From Mycobacteriaceae bacterium (lineage in GTDB: Bacteria; Pseudomonadota; Gammaproteobacteria; Burkholderiales; Burkholderiaceae_D): a stretch of DNA of 42,668 nt. A program made the translations under genes and the position numbers. Below the pieces are notes generated by a model. It was not told the origin of the DNA. It did not search any database and was given only the letters and a program-made list of their open reading frames with translations. Below, in pieces: positions 34,558-42,668 of this stretch. Position 1 is the first letter of the stretch. Each line of letters begins with the position of its first letter. The DNA is taken from positions 1-42,668 of the forward strand of contig CAJCHO010000004.1 in the NCBI GenBank assembly GCA_903970145.1, given 5' to 3'.

Positions 34558-35009
34558 TTGTGACCTCTCTGTTGGAGAATTCGGTCGTCCTAGTGGGCGC
34601 CATCTGCGGTGCTGTTCGGAGCAACTTCAGTCTCGTCCAGAGCTGCCGCGCAGTTCTGACCAAATCCTTAGGAACTAATGACGGATGAAAGACGGCTGGA
34701 TAGTCACGGCCCTCGACAGGGAAGGCGAAAAGCGCTTCGTCGGGCCGGAATTAGGGGCGACAAATGGCCTCTGCGGCGAGGGCGCGGAGCGAAGAGGCCG
34801 CCGTCACCGACGGACGATATATGGCCGCGTCCTTGCACAAGGGTCGGGACAAGGCTTACTCGATCTGCTGGGGCTGGACGCCAACGCAGAAACCACCGAT
34901 TGTCCCGACCTCATGTACCAGGGTAGTTTTTCGATGCCAGGCTCGTGCGTTGATCGTCACGGCCACCGGCATGCACGTTAACCCAGGGGCGTGGGCTCCG
35001 CTTTACTCA
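34558..35009. other. 452-base region without a supported gene
   Basis: Short open frames exist in several phases, but none shows a recognisable family or consistent coding pattern. GGTCGGGACAA (34842-34852) and TTGTCCCGACC (34900-34910) form an 11-base inverted repeat with a 47-base spacer. The part next to 34558 should hold the promoter of the HD-GYP gene. Confidence 0.45.
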
Positions 35010-35834
35010 TCATATTTCGCGCCACAGCCGCGGCCAGTTCGCCACCCAGCAGCACTGGTGATCGTAATCGGGCAGGCGCACGACGCGTGCATCGTGCATG
35101 CCGGCAACAAATCCCTCGACGAGAGTCGCGGGAACGATTTCGTCGCGACCGCCCAGGAAATGCACCTGCGGGATCTCTGCCAGCGCAGCCCGCTCATCGA
35201 GCGGGTTAAGTGACGCCGACAGTGGACTGATCCGATGCAATTGAGTCCAGGCGCGGTGATCCAGATTTCCCGCAACGGTCACGAGGCTCACCACGTCGCT
35301 GCGCCGCGCAGCGACCAGCGCTGCCACGGCGGCGCCTCCGGAATAGCCAACCAAGGTCAGCTTCTGTGCTCCAAAGCGCTCCTTGAGGGCTGCCACCGCC
35401 TCGTCGCTGGCAGCCACCACGTCCGGGGAAAAGCGCGCGTCGGTCCAGTAGCGGGCATCGCATCCACTACGGACTGCGCCGATGTACTGGCACGGTCGTG
35501 CCAGGTAGGCGGCATTTCCCTCGGGTTGGGCCAGCGCAAGCTGCAGCGCGAGCGGATTGCGTGGCGTGGGATCATCCGAGACGGTCTCTCTCGATATCCA
35601 GGCGAGTCCGTCTCCCTCTATGTAGATGGTGAGTGCCGCATCGCGCGCGAACCTAGTCGGCACCCAGGCCGCGAGTTCGAAGCTTTGCGTGTAGAGGCGC
35701 ACTTCCTGCCAACCCTGCGCCTGCGCGAGCGCGATTGCGGCGCTATGCGCAGCTTCTGGTGAGGGCGGACGAGCACAGGCGCACAGTGCGAGCGCCGCAA
35801 CGAGGAAGGCCGCGAAAAGTCTGCCGCGGCTCAT
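35010..35834 (-). CDS. Lipoprotein alpha/beta hydrolase
   Basis: This 274-residue protein starts with a lipoprotein-like signal, FLVAALALCACARPPSPE, with Cys20 as the probable lipidated residue. The alpha/beta-hydrolase fold is shown by the nucleophile elbow GYSGGAAVAAL, an acid segment FLGGRDEIVP and a histidine segment DYDHQCCW, which together complete a Ser-Asp-His triad. It should face the periplasm from a membrane. Its ATG overlaps the stop of the large TPR-sulfotransferase gene by four bases, so the two are translationally coupled. The substrate is unknown; an esterase role on surface polymers would fit the partner but is inference only. Confidence 0.87.
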   Translation of the reverse strand: MSRGRLFAAFLVAALALCACARPPSPEAAHSAAIALAQAQGWQEVRLYTQSFELAAWVPTRFARDAALTIYIEGDGLAWISRETVSDDPTPRNPLALQLALAQPEGNAAYLARPCQYIGAVRSGCDARYWTDARFSPDVVAASDEAVAALKERFGAQKLTLVGYSGGAAVAALVAARRSDVVSLVTVAGNLDHRAWTQLHRISPLSASLNPLDERAALAEIPQVHFLGGRDEIVPATLVEGFVAGMHDARVVRLPDYDHQCCWVANWPRLWREI

Positions 35835-38800
35835 CGCGCTGGAGCGAGATCACCCAGGGCATCAAAGAGCGGCCCGAGAAATTTCTCGTAATGGCGCCAG
35901 CGCGCAACCGAACTGGAGTACACCGGCTGACGAACCTGCATCAGGCTCGCAGTGCGGACCACACGATCGGTTTTGTGAAAAGACAGGCAGGCGTCGTCCC
36001 AGGGCAGATCGCAGAACTCGACGAGGCGGCGCGCTTGAGCTTCCGTATCGGCAACAAGATCCTCGTAGCGGACCTCGAAGAGCCTGTCACGGGGAACGAC
36101 ACTGCGCCAGTGCGCCATCAGGCGCGCATACGCACGGTACATGCGCCCGAGTTCCGCAAGATCATAGGTAGCATCCTGGTGACCGGTGAAAAGACTCATG
36201 AAACACGACAGACAGGTGTCGACCGGGTCGCGCACCACGTGGATGATTTTTGCGTCTGGCAGCATCAAGCGGATTGCACCCACGCCAAGATAGTTGATCG
36301 GCATCTTGTCGGTGATGCGCACGGCATCGGACGCACGGCCCGTCAGGCCTTGCACGTACTCGGCACCCCAGGATCCCAGCACTTCAGGCGTGATTTCACG
36401 GAAATTCTCCGGAAACTGCGCCTGCCGGCCGGATCCCAATGGATGCTGGACAATCTGCATCAGATCAAAGAGCTCGCCGGCGCCAAAAGCTTTAGGGTGG
36501 CTCGCTAAGATCTGCTCGGTCAGCGTCGTTCCCGAACGCGGCATGCCGAGAACGAACACCGGCAGTCTCGAATCACTGCCGGCCCCAGCCAGGCGATCAA
36601 TCAGGCGAGCATCGAAGACTTCGGCCACGCGCGCGTATCGTGCCAGTTCCGCCTTCTCATCGTATTGCAGCGAGGCGCGCTTGACGCGCGCGCCCTCAGC
36701 GAATTGCGCGAAGGCGGCGGGATAGTCCTGCATATCGTGATAGGCCTTGCCAAGCGCATAGTGCACGGCGACACGACTCTCAGTACCGAGAGTTTCAATC
36801 TGCGTCGCGCGTTCCCTGAGCCAGACGAAATAGTCGTCCTCGCGCGCGACCTTGCGCGCCTGCACCAGATGAAAGCGCGCGCTGATGTTCTCGGGAGCGA
36901 CTTTGACTGCACTGGTCAAGAAGTCACACCCCTGCTCTACCAGTCCGGCCTCGAGCCGTACTATCCCGAGGCCGACAAGCGCCCCCGCATACCCCGGGTC
37001 AAGCTCCAGGGCTTGCCGATAGGATTCCTCGGCCAGCTCCGCCTTGCCCTGCGCTGAGAGCACGATCGCGAGTTTGGCATGGGCGTCGGCCATTGTCGGC
37101 TCGCTTGCGACCGCTCGGCGCGCGAGCAACTCGGCCTCTCCATGATTCTCCGAGAGCAGGTCGATGTCCGCGAGCCCCAGCAGCGCCGAGACATAATTGG
37201 GCCTGACCTGAAGGGCCTGCTGCAGCAGACGCCTCGCATCGACGATTGCACTGGATCGAAGTTGAGCCAGTCCCAGATTGCACAAGACCTCGGCGGAATT
37301 GGGCGCGAGTCCGAGTGCACGCTGCAAAAGCGGGGTCGCTTCCTGCGCCCGATCCTGCTCAACGAGAATGCCACCGAGGTTCGACAAAGCTTCCACATAG
37401 CCCGGATTCAGTGCCAGCGCGCGCCGATACCAGGTCGCAGCGACTTCGAGATCGTGCTGCTTGCGCGCAATGCTGCCCAGATTGTTCATCGACGGGATCA
37501 GGCGCGGTTCGAGCGCGAGAGCCTTCTCGTGCGCGAGCTTCGAGCCCGCGTAATCGCCCGCGTCGTAGAGCGCGACGCCAAGGTTGCTGTGCGCGCCCGC
37601 CATTGCCGGCTCGATCTCGGTCGCCCGCCTGGCCTCGAAGATCGCCGCCTCAATCTGGCCTTGCTGGCGCAGCATCTCGCCCAGATTGGAGTGGATCAAG
37701 GCCAGCGTGTCGTCAATTTCGACTGCCTTTCTGAGTAGCTCAATGGCACGTGCGGGCTGGCCGGACTGGTAGGCGAGTACTCCAAGCAAGTGGATGGCCC
37801 CGACGTGACGTGGCTCACGGCTGAGCAACCGCATGAGACTTTGCTGCGCATCGTCAAGGCGCCCCGCAATGTGGTGCCGATTGGCCTCGGCCATCAACTC
37901 GGCCAACTCGCCGGGCCCGGGGGCCGTACCTGCCGCGGAACTGGCGGCTGGCGGCGGGCGCGCCTCGGATGCGGCCGGCCCAGAGCTGGCGGCGAGGCTC
38001 GTCAAAGCCGCGCCGACCTCGTTCAGTACGCTCGCCCAGTCGCCAAAGCGTGGCTGGTTGAAAATTCGCAGGCTCGGATACCAGGGACTCGTCTCCTGGC
38101 GATCGAGCCAGCGCCACTCGCCGTCGAAACGATTGAGCATCCAGACCGGACGGCCGAGCCCACCGGCAAGATGGACCATCGCCGAATCGATCGATACCAC
38201 AAGATCGAGACTGGCAATCAGCGCCGCACTGTCGGCGAAGTCACTCTGGTCGTCTATCCAGTCAAGCCAGTCGGCACCGGGGGGCGCAGTGATTACCTCG
38301 TTAGCCGGCAACCACTTCTGCAGATTGACCCAGCTAAAGCGCCGGTCCGCGATCAGCGGCGCTACCTGCGCAAAGCGCAGGCTGCGGCGCGCGTCGTCGT
38401 GATGGTCCGCCCGACCAGCCCAACTGATGCCGATGCGCAATCGGCCGGGCGCGGCGCGTTCCAGACGGCTACGCCAGCTCGCCTGAGCCGCCCGCGCCAC
38501 TTTCAGATAGGGGACGTGCGCCGGGACGCTGGTCAGACGTGTACCAAAGGCGCGCGGCAATGACAGCAGGGGGCACTGCAGGTCCCAGTCGCCAAAGTCG
38601 GTCGGCATGCGGTTCATGAGCGTGACGGTGTCGCCAAAGGACCACTCCATCAGGCGCAGCGTCGGTTGCGAGCATACGAAGCCGATCTGGGTAAAGCGCT
38701 CGGCGAGCAGGGGCAGGTATCGCACAAACTGAAAAGTGTCGCCAAAGCCCTGTTCGGTGATGACCAGAAGACGCGTACCACTGGCCGGTGACTCGCCATG

Positions 38801-40945
38801 CCACTGCGGCAAGGGACAGGCGGGACGCGGGTTCTTGCCGACGCTGCTCTCGATCGAGCCGGTCCAGCGCGCCTCGTAGTTCTCCCAACCCTCATCCCAG
38901 CGGCCGAGCTTTAGTTGAACGAGCCCGAGATTCAGGCGCGCCATCGCGAGTTCCGGTGCGATTTTAAGGGCTGCGGTGAAACACGCCTGTGCCTCTTCGA
39001 GCTGACCCAGGTCGCGCAGCACAAAACCCTTGCTATTTAGGGCCTCGGGAAAATCTGCCCGCAGTGCGAGGGCGCGCGTAATACATGCGAGTGCCTCGTC
39101 AAAGTGGCCGCGTCGATAGTGACCGATGCCTTCGATGTGCCAGGATTCGGCATTTCGAAAGGATGAAGCGGCGTCTACCTCTGAGCCAGAGCTCGCGGCG
39201 GCTGCGCTCGCCTCGGCGAAATCATCCTGCGCGCGGTAGTCGCGCACGATCTCCCACAGCGGGCGCAGGTGCGCTGCGAAATGCTTCCAGCGCGCCACTG
39301 AGCTCTGATACACGGGTTTGCGCACCTGGGCCACGCTTGCCGTGTTGACCTGCCGTTCATTACGGTGAAATTCGAGCACCCGAGCGTCCCAGGGGAGCCC
39401 GACATAGTCGAGCACCCGCCGCGCCTCGGACTCGGTGTCAGCCACGAGCTTTTCATAGGAGAGCTCAAGCACGCTGCCTTCGGGCAGCACGCGCCGCCAA
39501 TGTTCCATCAGCTTGGCGTAACGCACGAAATAGCGACCAATCGTCCCCTGATCGTAGGCAAACTCCATGCTGTCATTGAATAAGCGCGAAAAGCAGGAGA
39601 AGCACGAATCCATCGGGTCGCGCGTGATGTGGATCACCTTCGCCCGTGGCAGGGCGAGCCTGATGAAGCCAAGGTAGAAGAAATTTGCCGGCATCTTGTC
39701 GCTGATGAAGCTGCTCTTTGGCGAGCGCTTCCAGACCCGCTCGATGTAGCGCGCGCCCAGCGCACGCATCTGCAGCTCATCCAACCGTGACGCGGCTTGC
39801 ACGAAATCCGGATCCGGCGCGACAGCCTCAACCAGAGCCCCCTGCAGATCTGCCAGCTCGCCAGCGCCAAAGAGGGACGGGTGGCTGCACAGAATCTGTT
39901 CCAGGAGGGTCGTTCCGGAGCGCGGCATGCCAACAATAAACACCGGAGTGCGGACATCCTCGCATCCTCTCCAGTGGCCGCGTTCGGCAAAGAACTCTTC
40001 GTCAAAGGTCGACAGGATATGTGCCAGAATCGTGTCGGCACGCCTTTCATTCATTGGCAACAGAGCGTGCTGCAGTCGATTGCCTTCATCGTAGGCCTCG
40101 AACGCGCGGTCGTATTGGCCGATATCGTCGAACGCCTTGCCAAGCGCGAAGTCGTAGCGGATGCAGGCGCTCGCACCAAGGGCCGCGCGCGAATCAACGA
40201 GCGCCTCGAGCTGGGCGAGGTGAGGGTCCTCGCACGTGTAGGTTTTCAATGAGGACAGGTTGTAGTGCGCCTCGACAAACCGGGGCTGGGCATCGATTGC
40301 CGCCGCAAAGCAGTTGCGGGCTTGATCAAGACGACCCTGTGCCGAATGGATGGCCCCGAGATTGTTCTGGGCTTCCGCGTGGCGCGCATCCAGTGCGACG
40401 GCGCGCTCGTAGGCCTTGCGGGCAGCAGCGATATCGCCGCCTTGCTCTAGCACCGAGCCGAGATTGTTCCAGGCCAGACCATGCCGGGGGTTCAGTTTGA
40501 CGGCTTTACGATAGGCCAAGAGAGCCTTGGCTGGCTCGCCGCCATCGGTCAGGGCCAGTCCGAGGTTGTAGTAGCCGTCGGCGTCGCGCGGCGCAAGCTT
40601 GACTGCGGCCTGTGCGCAATCGACTGCCTGACCGGCCTGTCCCAAACGGCGCAGGAGTTCGCCCAGATCACGATGGTAGAGCGCTGTCTCGGGCTCGATC
40701 ATCAGCGCCCGGGCAATTAGGCGGCTTGACTCAGCGAGCTCGCCGCATTCCAAGGCTATCAAGCCCATGGCATGCCAGGCTGGAGCGTAAGCCGGATAGA
40801 GCTCGGTCGCCTGTGTGTAGAGGAGTTGCGCCTGCTTGAGGTCACCTAGCTTGTGCAGTCGCCGCGCCTCGTCGACGAGCCCGCGAAGCTCCTGGGGCTG
40901 CTGCTTACTCATGGCCTGTGCGCTCGTTGGCATCGCATCGCGCAC
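35831..40945 (-). CDS. Giant TPR protein with two sulfotransferase domains and a GT9-like domain
   Basis: The 1704-residue product is modular. A TPR block (about 20-235) leads into a PAPS-type sulfotransferase (about 334-575) with 5'-phosphosulfate loop GMPRSGTT at 339-346 and VIHITRDPMDSCFSCFSRLF. A second TPR block precedes a glycosyltransferase-9-like domain with TEQGFGDTFQFVRYLPLL and MVHLAGGLGRPVWML. A long third TPR block ends in a second sulfotransferase from 1460, with GMPRSGTT at 1467-1474 and IIHVVRDPVDTCLSCFMSLF. Both sulfotransferases also keep a DKMP block and the RQPVY/RKPVY near-end motif. No signal peptide is seen. The first codon is a GTG without a clear ribosome site; ATGs at 40933 and 40912 are alternatives. 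It may modify a surface glycan or protein. Confidence 0.9.
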   Translation of the reverse strand: MRDAMPTSAQAMSKQQPQELRGLVDEARRLHKLGDLKQAQLLYTQATELYPAYAPAWHAMGLIALECGELAESSRLIARALMIEPETALYHRDLGELLRRLGQAGQAVDCAQAAVKLAPRDADGYYNLGLALTDGGEPAKALLAYRKAVKLNPRHGLAWNNLGSVLEQGGDIAAARKAYERAVALDARHAEAQNNLGAIHSAQGRLDQARNCFAAAIDAQPRFVEAHYNLSSLKTYTCEDPHLAQLEALVDSRAALGASACIRYDFALGKAFDDIGQYDRAFEAYDEGNRLQHALLPMNERRADTILAHILSTFDEEFFAERGHWRGCEDVRTPVFIVGMPRSGTTLLEQILCSHPSLFGAGELADLQGALVEAVAPDPDFVQAASRLDELQMRALGARYIERVWKRSPKSSFISDKMPANFFYLGFIRLALPRAKVIHITRDPMDSCFSCFSRLFNDSMEFAYDQGTIGRYFVRYAKLMEHWRRVLPEGSVLELSYEKLVADTESEARRVLDYVGLPWDARVLEFHRNERQVNTASVAQVRKPVYQSSVARWKHFAAHLRPLWEIVRDYRAQDDFAEASAAAASSGSEVDAASSFRNAESWHIEGIGHYRRGHFDEALACITRALALRADFPEALNSKGFVLRDLGQLEEAQACFTAALKIAPELAMARLNLGLVQLKLGRWDEGWENYEARWTGSIESSVGKNPRPACPLPQWHGESPASGTRLLVITEQGFGDTFQFVRYLPLLAERFTQIGFVCSQPTLRLMEWSFGDTVTLMNRMPTDFGDWDLQCPLLSLPRAFGTRLTSVPAHVPYLKVARAAQASWRSRLERAAPGRLRIGISWAGRADHHDDARRSLRFAQVAPLIADRRFSWVNLQKWLPANEVITAPPGADWLDWIDDQSDFADSAALIASLDLVVSIDSAMVHLAGGLGRPVWMLNRFDGEWRWLDRQETSPWYPSLRIFNQPRFGDWASVLNEVGAALTSLAASSGPAASEARPPPAASSAAGTAPGPGELAELMAEANRHHIAGRLDDAQQSLMRLLSREPRHVGAIHLLGVLAYQSGQPARAIELLRKAVEIDDTLALIHSNLGEMLRQQGQIEAAIFEARRATEIEPAMAGAHSNLGVALYDAGDYAGSKLAHEKALALEPRLIPSMNNLGSIARKQHDLEVAATWYRRALALNPGYVEALSNLGGILVEQDRAQEATPLLQRALGLAPNSAEVLCNLGLAQLRSSAIVDARRLLQQALQVRPNYVSALLGLADIDLLSENHGEAELLARRAVASEPTMADAHAKLAIVLSAQGKAELAEESYRQALELDPGYAGALVGLGIVRLEAGLVEQGCDFLTSAVKVAPENISARFHLVQARKVAREDDYFVWLRERATQIETLGTESRVAVHYALGKAYHDMQDYPAAFAQFAEGARVKRASLQYDEKAELARYARVAEVFDARLIDRLAGAGSDSRLPVFVLGMPRSGTTLTEQILASHPKAFGAGELFDLMQIVQHPLGSGRQAQFPENFREITPEVLGSWGAEYVQGLTGRASDAVRITDKMPINYLGVGAIRLMLPDAKIIHVVRDPVDTCLSCFMSLFTGHQDATYDLAELGRMYRAYARLMAHWRSVVPRDRLFEVRYEDLVADTEAQARRLVEFCDLPWDDACLSFHKTDRVVRTASLMQVRQPVYSSSVARWRHYEKFLGPLFDALGDLAPAR

Positions 40946-41021
40946 AGTATGAAGCCCAGTTCAGGACTGCTCAAGTCGCCCCGGCGCGTGCGCCAGCTGA
41001 AGCGCGTGGCCGGAGGGATTG

Positions 41022-42668
41022 CTAGAAGGCCCAGCGCGCCTTGATCGAAGCCGTCTGATCGGTATAGTGCTCACGCTGCTCGAGGTCGTAGCGCACGGTA
41101 ATCTCGGCTCCTCCCTTGGTCTTGAAGAGCAGGCCGATACCTGCCGCCTCAATCCAGGCCCCGGGCTTTATGCCTTCGGTCAGAAAGGACTGGCCTGGCG
41201 CACCGGCGAAGGTGGCGTTTACCGAATTCTGGTGGGCCAGCCAGTCGTAACCGACGCCCAGATTGCCTAGCACCATTACACCATCGTCGAGCTTCTGGGT
41301 TAGTCTCGCGCCAAAAGAGCTCACCATCTGCTCGGCCGACTGATCCGCCACGTGCAGGTCGAGTGCCCCTGCGCCCGACTCCTGATACGCGTCGTTGTGG
41401 ATCCAGGTGTAGTCCAGGCGCACCGTCGGCGTAATCGTGATCTCAGCCGGGAACGCATAGGTCCGACCGATGCCGACGCCCGCATGCGCAGTCGTCGAAT
41501 CGTAGCTGCCCCTGGCTGTCATCCCCATGAATTCGATCGAGCGCGTGCCGTCATTGCTATTGGTGCCGGCATCGATCTGGTAGTTCACCTCGGTCTGCGC
41601 ATCGATGACGGTACTGCCGTAGCCGATGAACTGATAGAGATTGATCGAGTCGCCACTCGGGGCGCTAACGTTGTTGCTGCTCACGCTGCTTGAGGCGTAA
41701 GCGAGCGCAAGCCCGACCCGCGTCGTGTCGGAAATGGTGGCGTCCCCGCCAAACGCGAATCCGCCCACGTTCGCCTTGTAACCATAGGCACCGTAGTCGT
41801 CGCCCTGAGTAATCCAGGAACCAAAAGGCTTTAGCCAGATATTCTGGTCACCCCAGAGCTGGTCCCCGGAATTGAGACCCAGATTGGTGTCCACACGCGC
41901 CTGCACCACGTGATTGATGTCGGACAGAATCCCGGCGATTGCTACCGCGTCGCCTCCCTCCAGAATCGGCAGGGTCTGAGTCACGGCATCCGATACGCCG
42001 CGTGAAGTTGGAAACTTGCCCAGAGCACTGATGACTTCAGCCAGACCGCTCTTGGCCCCGACCGCAATCTGACCATCCAGTACTACCGCAGCACCGAACG
42101 CAGGCGTATTACCGTTGGCTTTGACGTCCTGCAGGATGTTCGCGCCAGCGCCCACGACGAGATCAACGTTCTCGCCGTCCTTCAAGCCGGTGAAGGTGAA
42201 CAGGCTCGAAGTGGCGGTCACGTCAAAACTCGACGAAACCAGCGTGCCTGAGGTGATGACACCCTTGAGCGTCTCGCCAATAGCCAGAGTATTGATAGCA
42301 TTGACGTCTACATTGATCTGCGCGTTGCTCGGCAGCGTTACCGTACCGGTGACCGCGAGAACCCCGTATGAGCTGCTGCTCGCCGCACCCATCTGGTAGA
42401 CGCCACTCGCGCTTTGTATGTAGTTCCCGGTGATGTTGGCCTTCACCCCGGCTGCGACGGTGAGCGTGCCAGAATTGCTTACACCTTGAGCGACCGTGAT
42501 CCCCGCATTCAAACCGCTAAGCGAGGGCATCGCGCCCATGTTGAATACGGCGCCGCTGCCGATGGTGAACGACTTCACATCGAAGGCATTGCTCGCCGTG
42601 AAAACCGCCCCCGGCGCCACGGTCACCGGCGTGTTGAGGGCGACCACGTCGCCGGCGAATATGGCGGT
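41022..42668 (-). CDS. Autotransporter, C-terminal part (5' end outside the window)
   Basis: The reading frame is open to the window edge, with residues TAIFAGDVVALNTPVTVAPG before the first possible internal start, so the N-terminus is missing. The visible 548 residues contain the end of a beta-helix passenger with repeats such as GVSNSGTLTVAAGVKANITG. A linker follows with QTLPILEGGDAVAIAGILSD. The barrel begins near DQNIWLKPFGSWITQGDDYG and ends in SIKARWAF, with the typical terminal Phe. It belongs to the type Va secretion family. It is on the same strand as the TPR-sulfotransferase gene 76 bases downstream, and weak co-transcription is possible. Confidence 0.93.
   Translation of the reverse strand, partial: TAIFAGDVVALNTPVTVAPGAVFTASNAFDVKSFTIGSGAVFNMGAMPSLSGLNAGITVAQGVSNSGTLTVAAGVKANITGNYIQSASGVYQMGAASSSSYGVLAVTGTVTLPSNAQINVDVNAINTLAIGETLKGVITSGTLVSSSFDVTATSSLFTFTGLKDGENVDLVVGAGANILQDVKANGNTPAFGAAVVLDGQIAVGAKSGLAEVISALGKFPTSRGVSDAVTQTLPILEGGDAVAIAGILSDINHVVQARVDTNLGLNSGDQLWGDQNIWLKPFGSWITQGDDYGAYGYKANVGGFAFGGDATISDTTRVGLALAYASSSVSSNNVSAPSGDSINLYQFIGYGSTVIDAQTEVNYQIDAGTNSNDGTRSIEFMGMTARGSYDSTTAHAGVGIGRTYAFPAEITITPTVRLDYTWIHNDAYQESGAGALDLHVADQSAEQMVSSFGARLTQKLDDGVMVLGNLGVGYDWLAHQNSVNATFAGAPGQSFLTEGIKPGAWIEAAGIGLLFKTKGGAEITVRYDLEQREHYTDQTASIKARWAF

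Noticed and set aside
34764-35213. A 149-residue plus-strand open frame
   Set aside because: No recognisable family, and its 3' half lies antisense to the lipoprotein hydrolase.
1-42668. CRISPR arrays, tRNA or rRNA genes
   Set aside because: No regularly spaced direct repeats or recognisable tRNA/rRNA segments were seen by eye; a covariance-model scan would be needed to exclude small RNAs.

Overview
The window is high-GC, gene-dense Gram-negative chromosome. TonB-dependent uptake, autotransporters, a lipoprotein signal, a PEP-CTERM-type C-terminal tag, class III alcohol dehydrogenase and several c-di-GMP enzymes point to a proteobacterium. My best guess is a gammaproteobacterium near Xanthomonadales, Steroidobacterales or Nevskiales, but that is an impression from protein style, not a measured placement. 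I see no rRNA, tRNA or CRISPR array.

Layout. (1) 138-7905, minus strand: a tightly packed sugar operon of TonB-dependent receptor, GH27 alpha-galactosidase-type hydrolase, EamA/DMT permease, GatZ/KbaZ-like protein and AgaS-like SIS isomerase. It reads as import and cleavage of an alpha-galactoside or alpha-GalNAc compound, then the tagatose-phosphate branch. Phased CTTTC repeats lie upstream of the receptor. (2) 8341-8832: a lone DUF6933 gene. (3) 8887-12006: a membrane GAF-GAF-GGDEF-EAL protein. (4) 12324-18246, minus strand: four translationally coupled genes encoding a coiled-coil protein, a ClpB-D2-like AAA+ ATPase, a small NrdG/PflA-like radical SAM protein and a zinc-ribbon Ser/Thr kinase with a C-terminal membrane anchor. 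I do not recognise this combination as a described system; it is the best candidate for something new.

(5) 18549-28588: mostly housekeeping or secreted functions: acyl-CoA synthetase, exported DUF885 protein, PaaI-type thioesterase, NiCoT nickel/cobalt permease, exported M1 aminopeptidase, a small outer-membrane-like protein and a PEP-CTERM-type surface protein. (6) 28741-30998: glutathione-dependent formaldehyde dehydrogenase next to a graveyard of mobile DNA. It holds the tail of one IS3-family transposase, the head of another, a piece of a CHC2-type primase gene, a decapitated BrnT toxin and an intact BrnA antitoxin. (7) 31041-34557: an autotransporter preceded by an HD-GYP phosphodiesterase gene on the same strand. 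(8) 35010-40945: a 1704-residue protein with two sulfotransferase domains, a GT9-like domain and three TPR blocks, overlapping a lipoprotein alpha/beta hydrolase. (9) 41022-42668: the 3' part of a second autotransporter, cut by the window edge.
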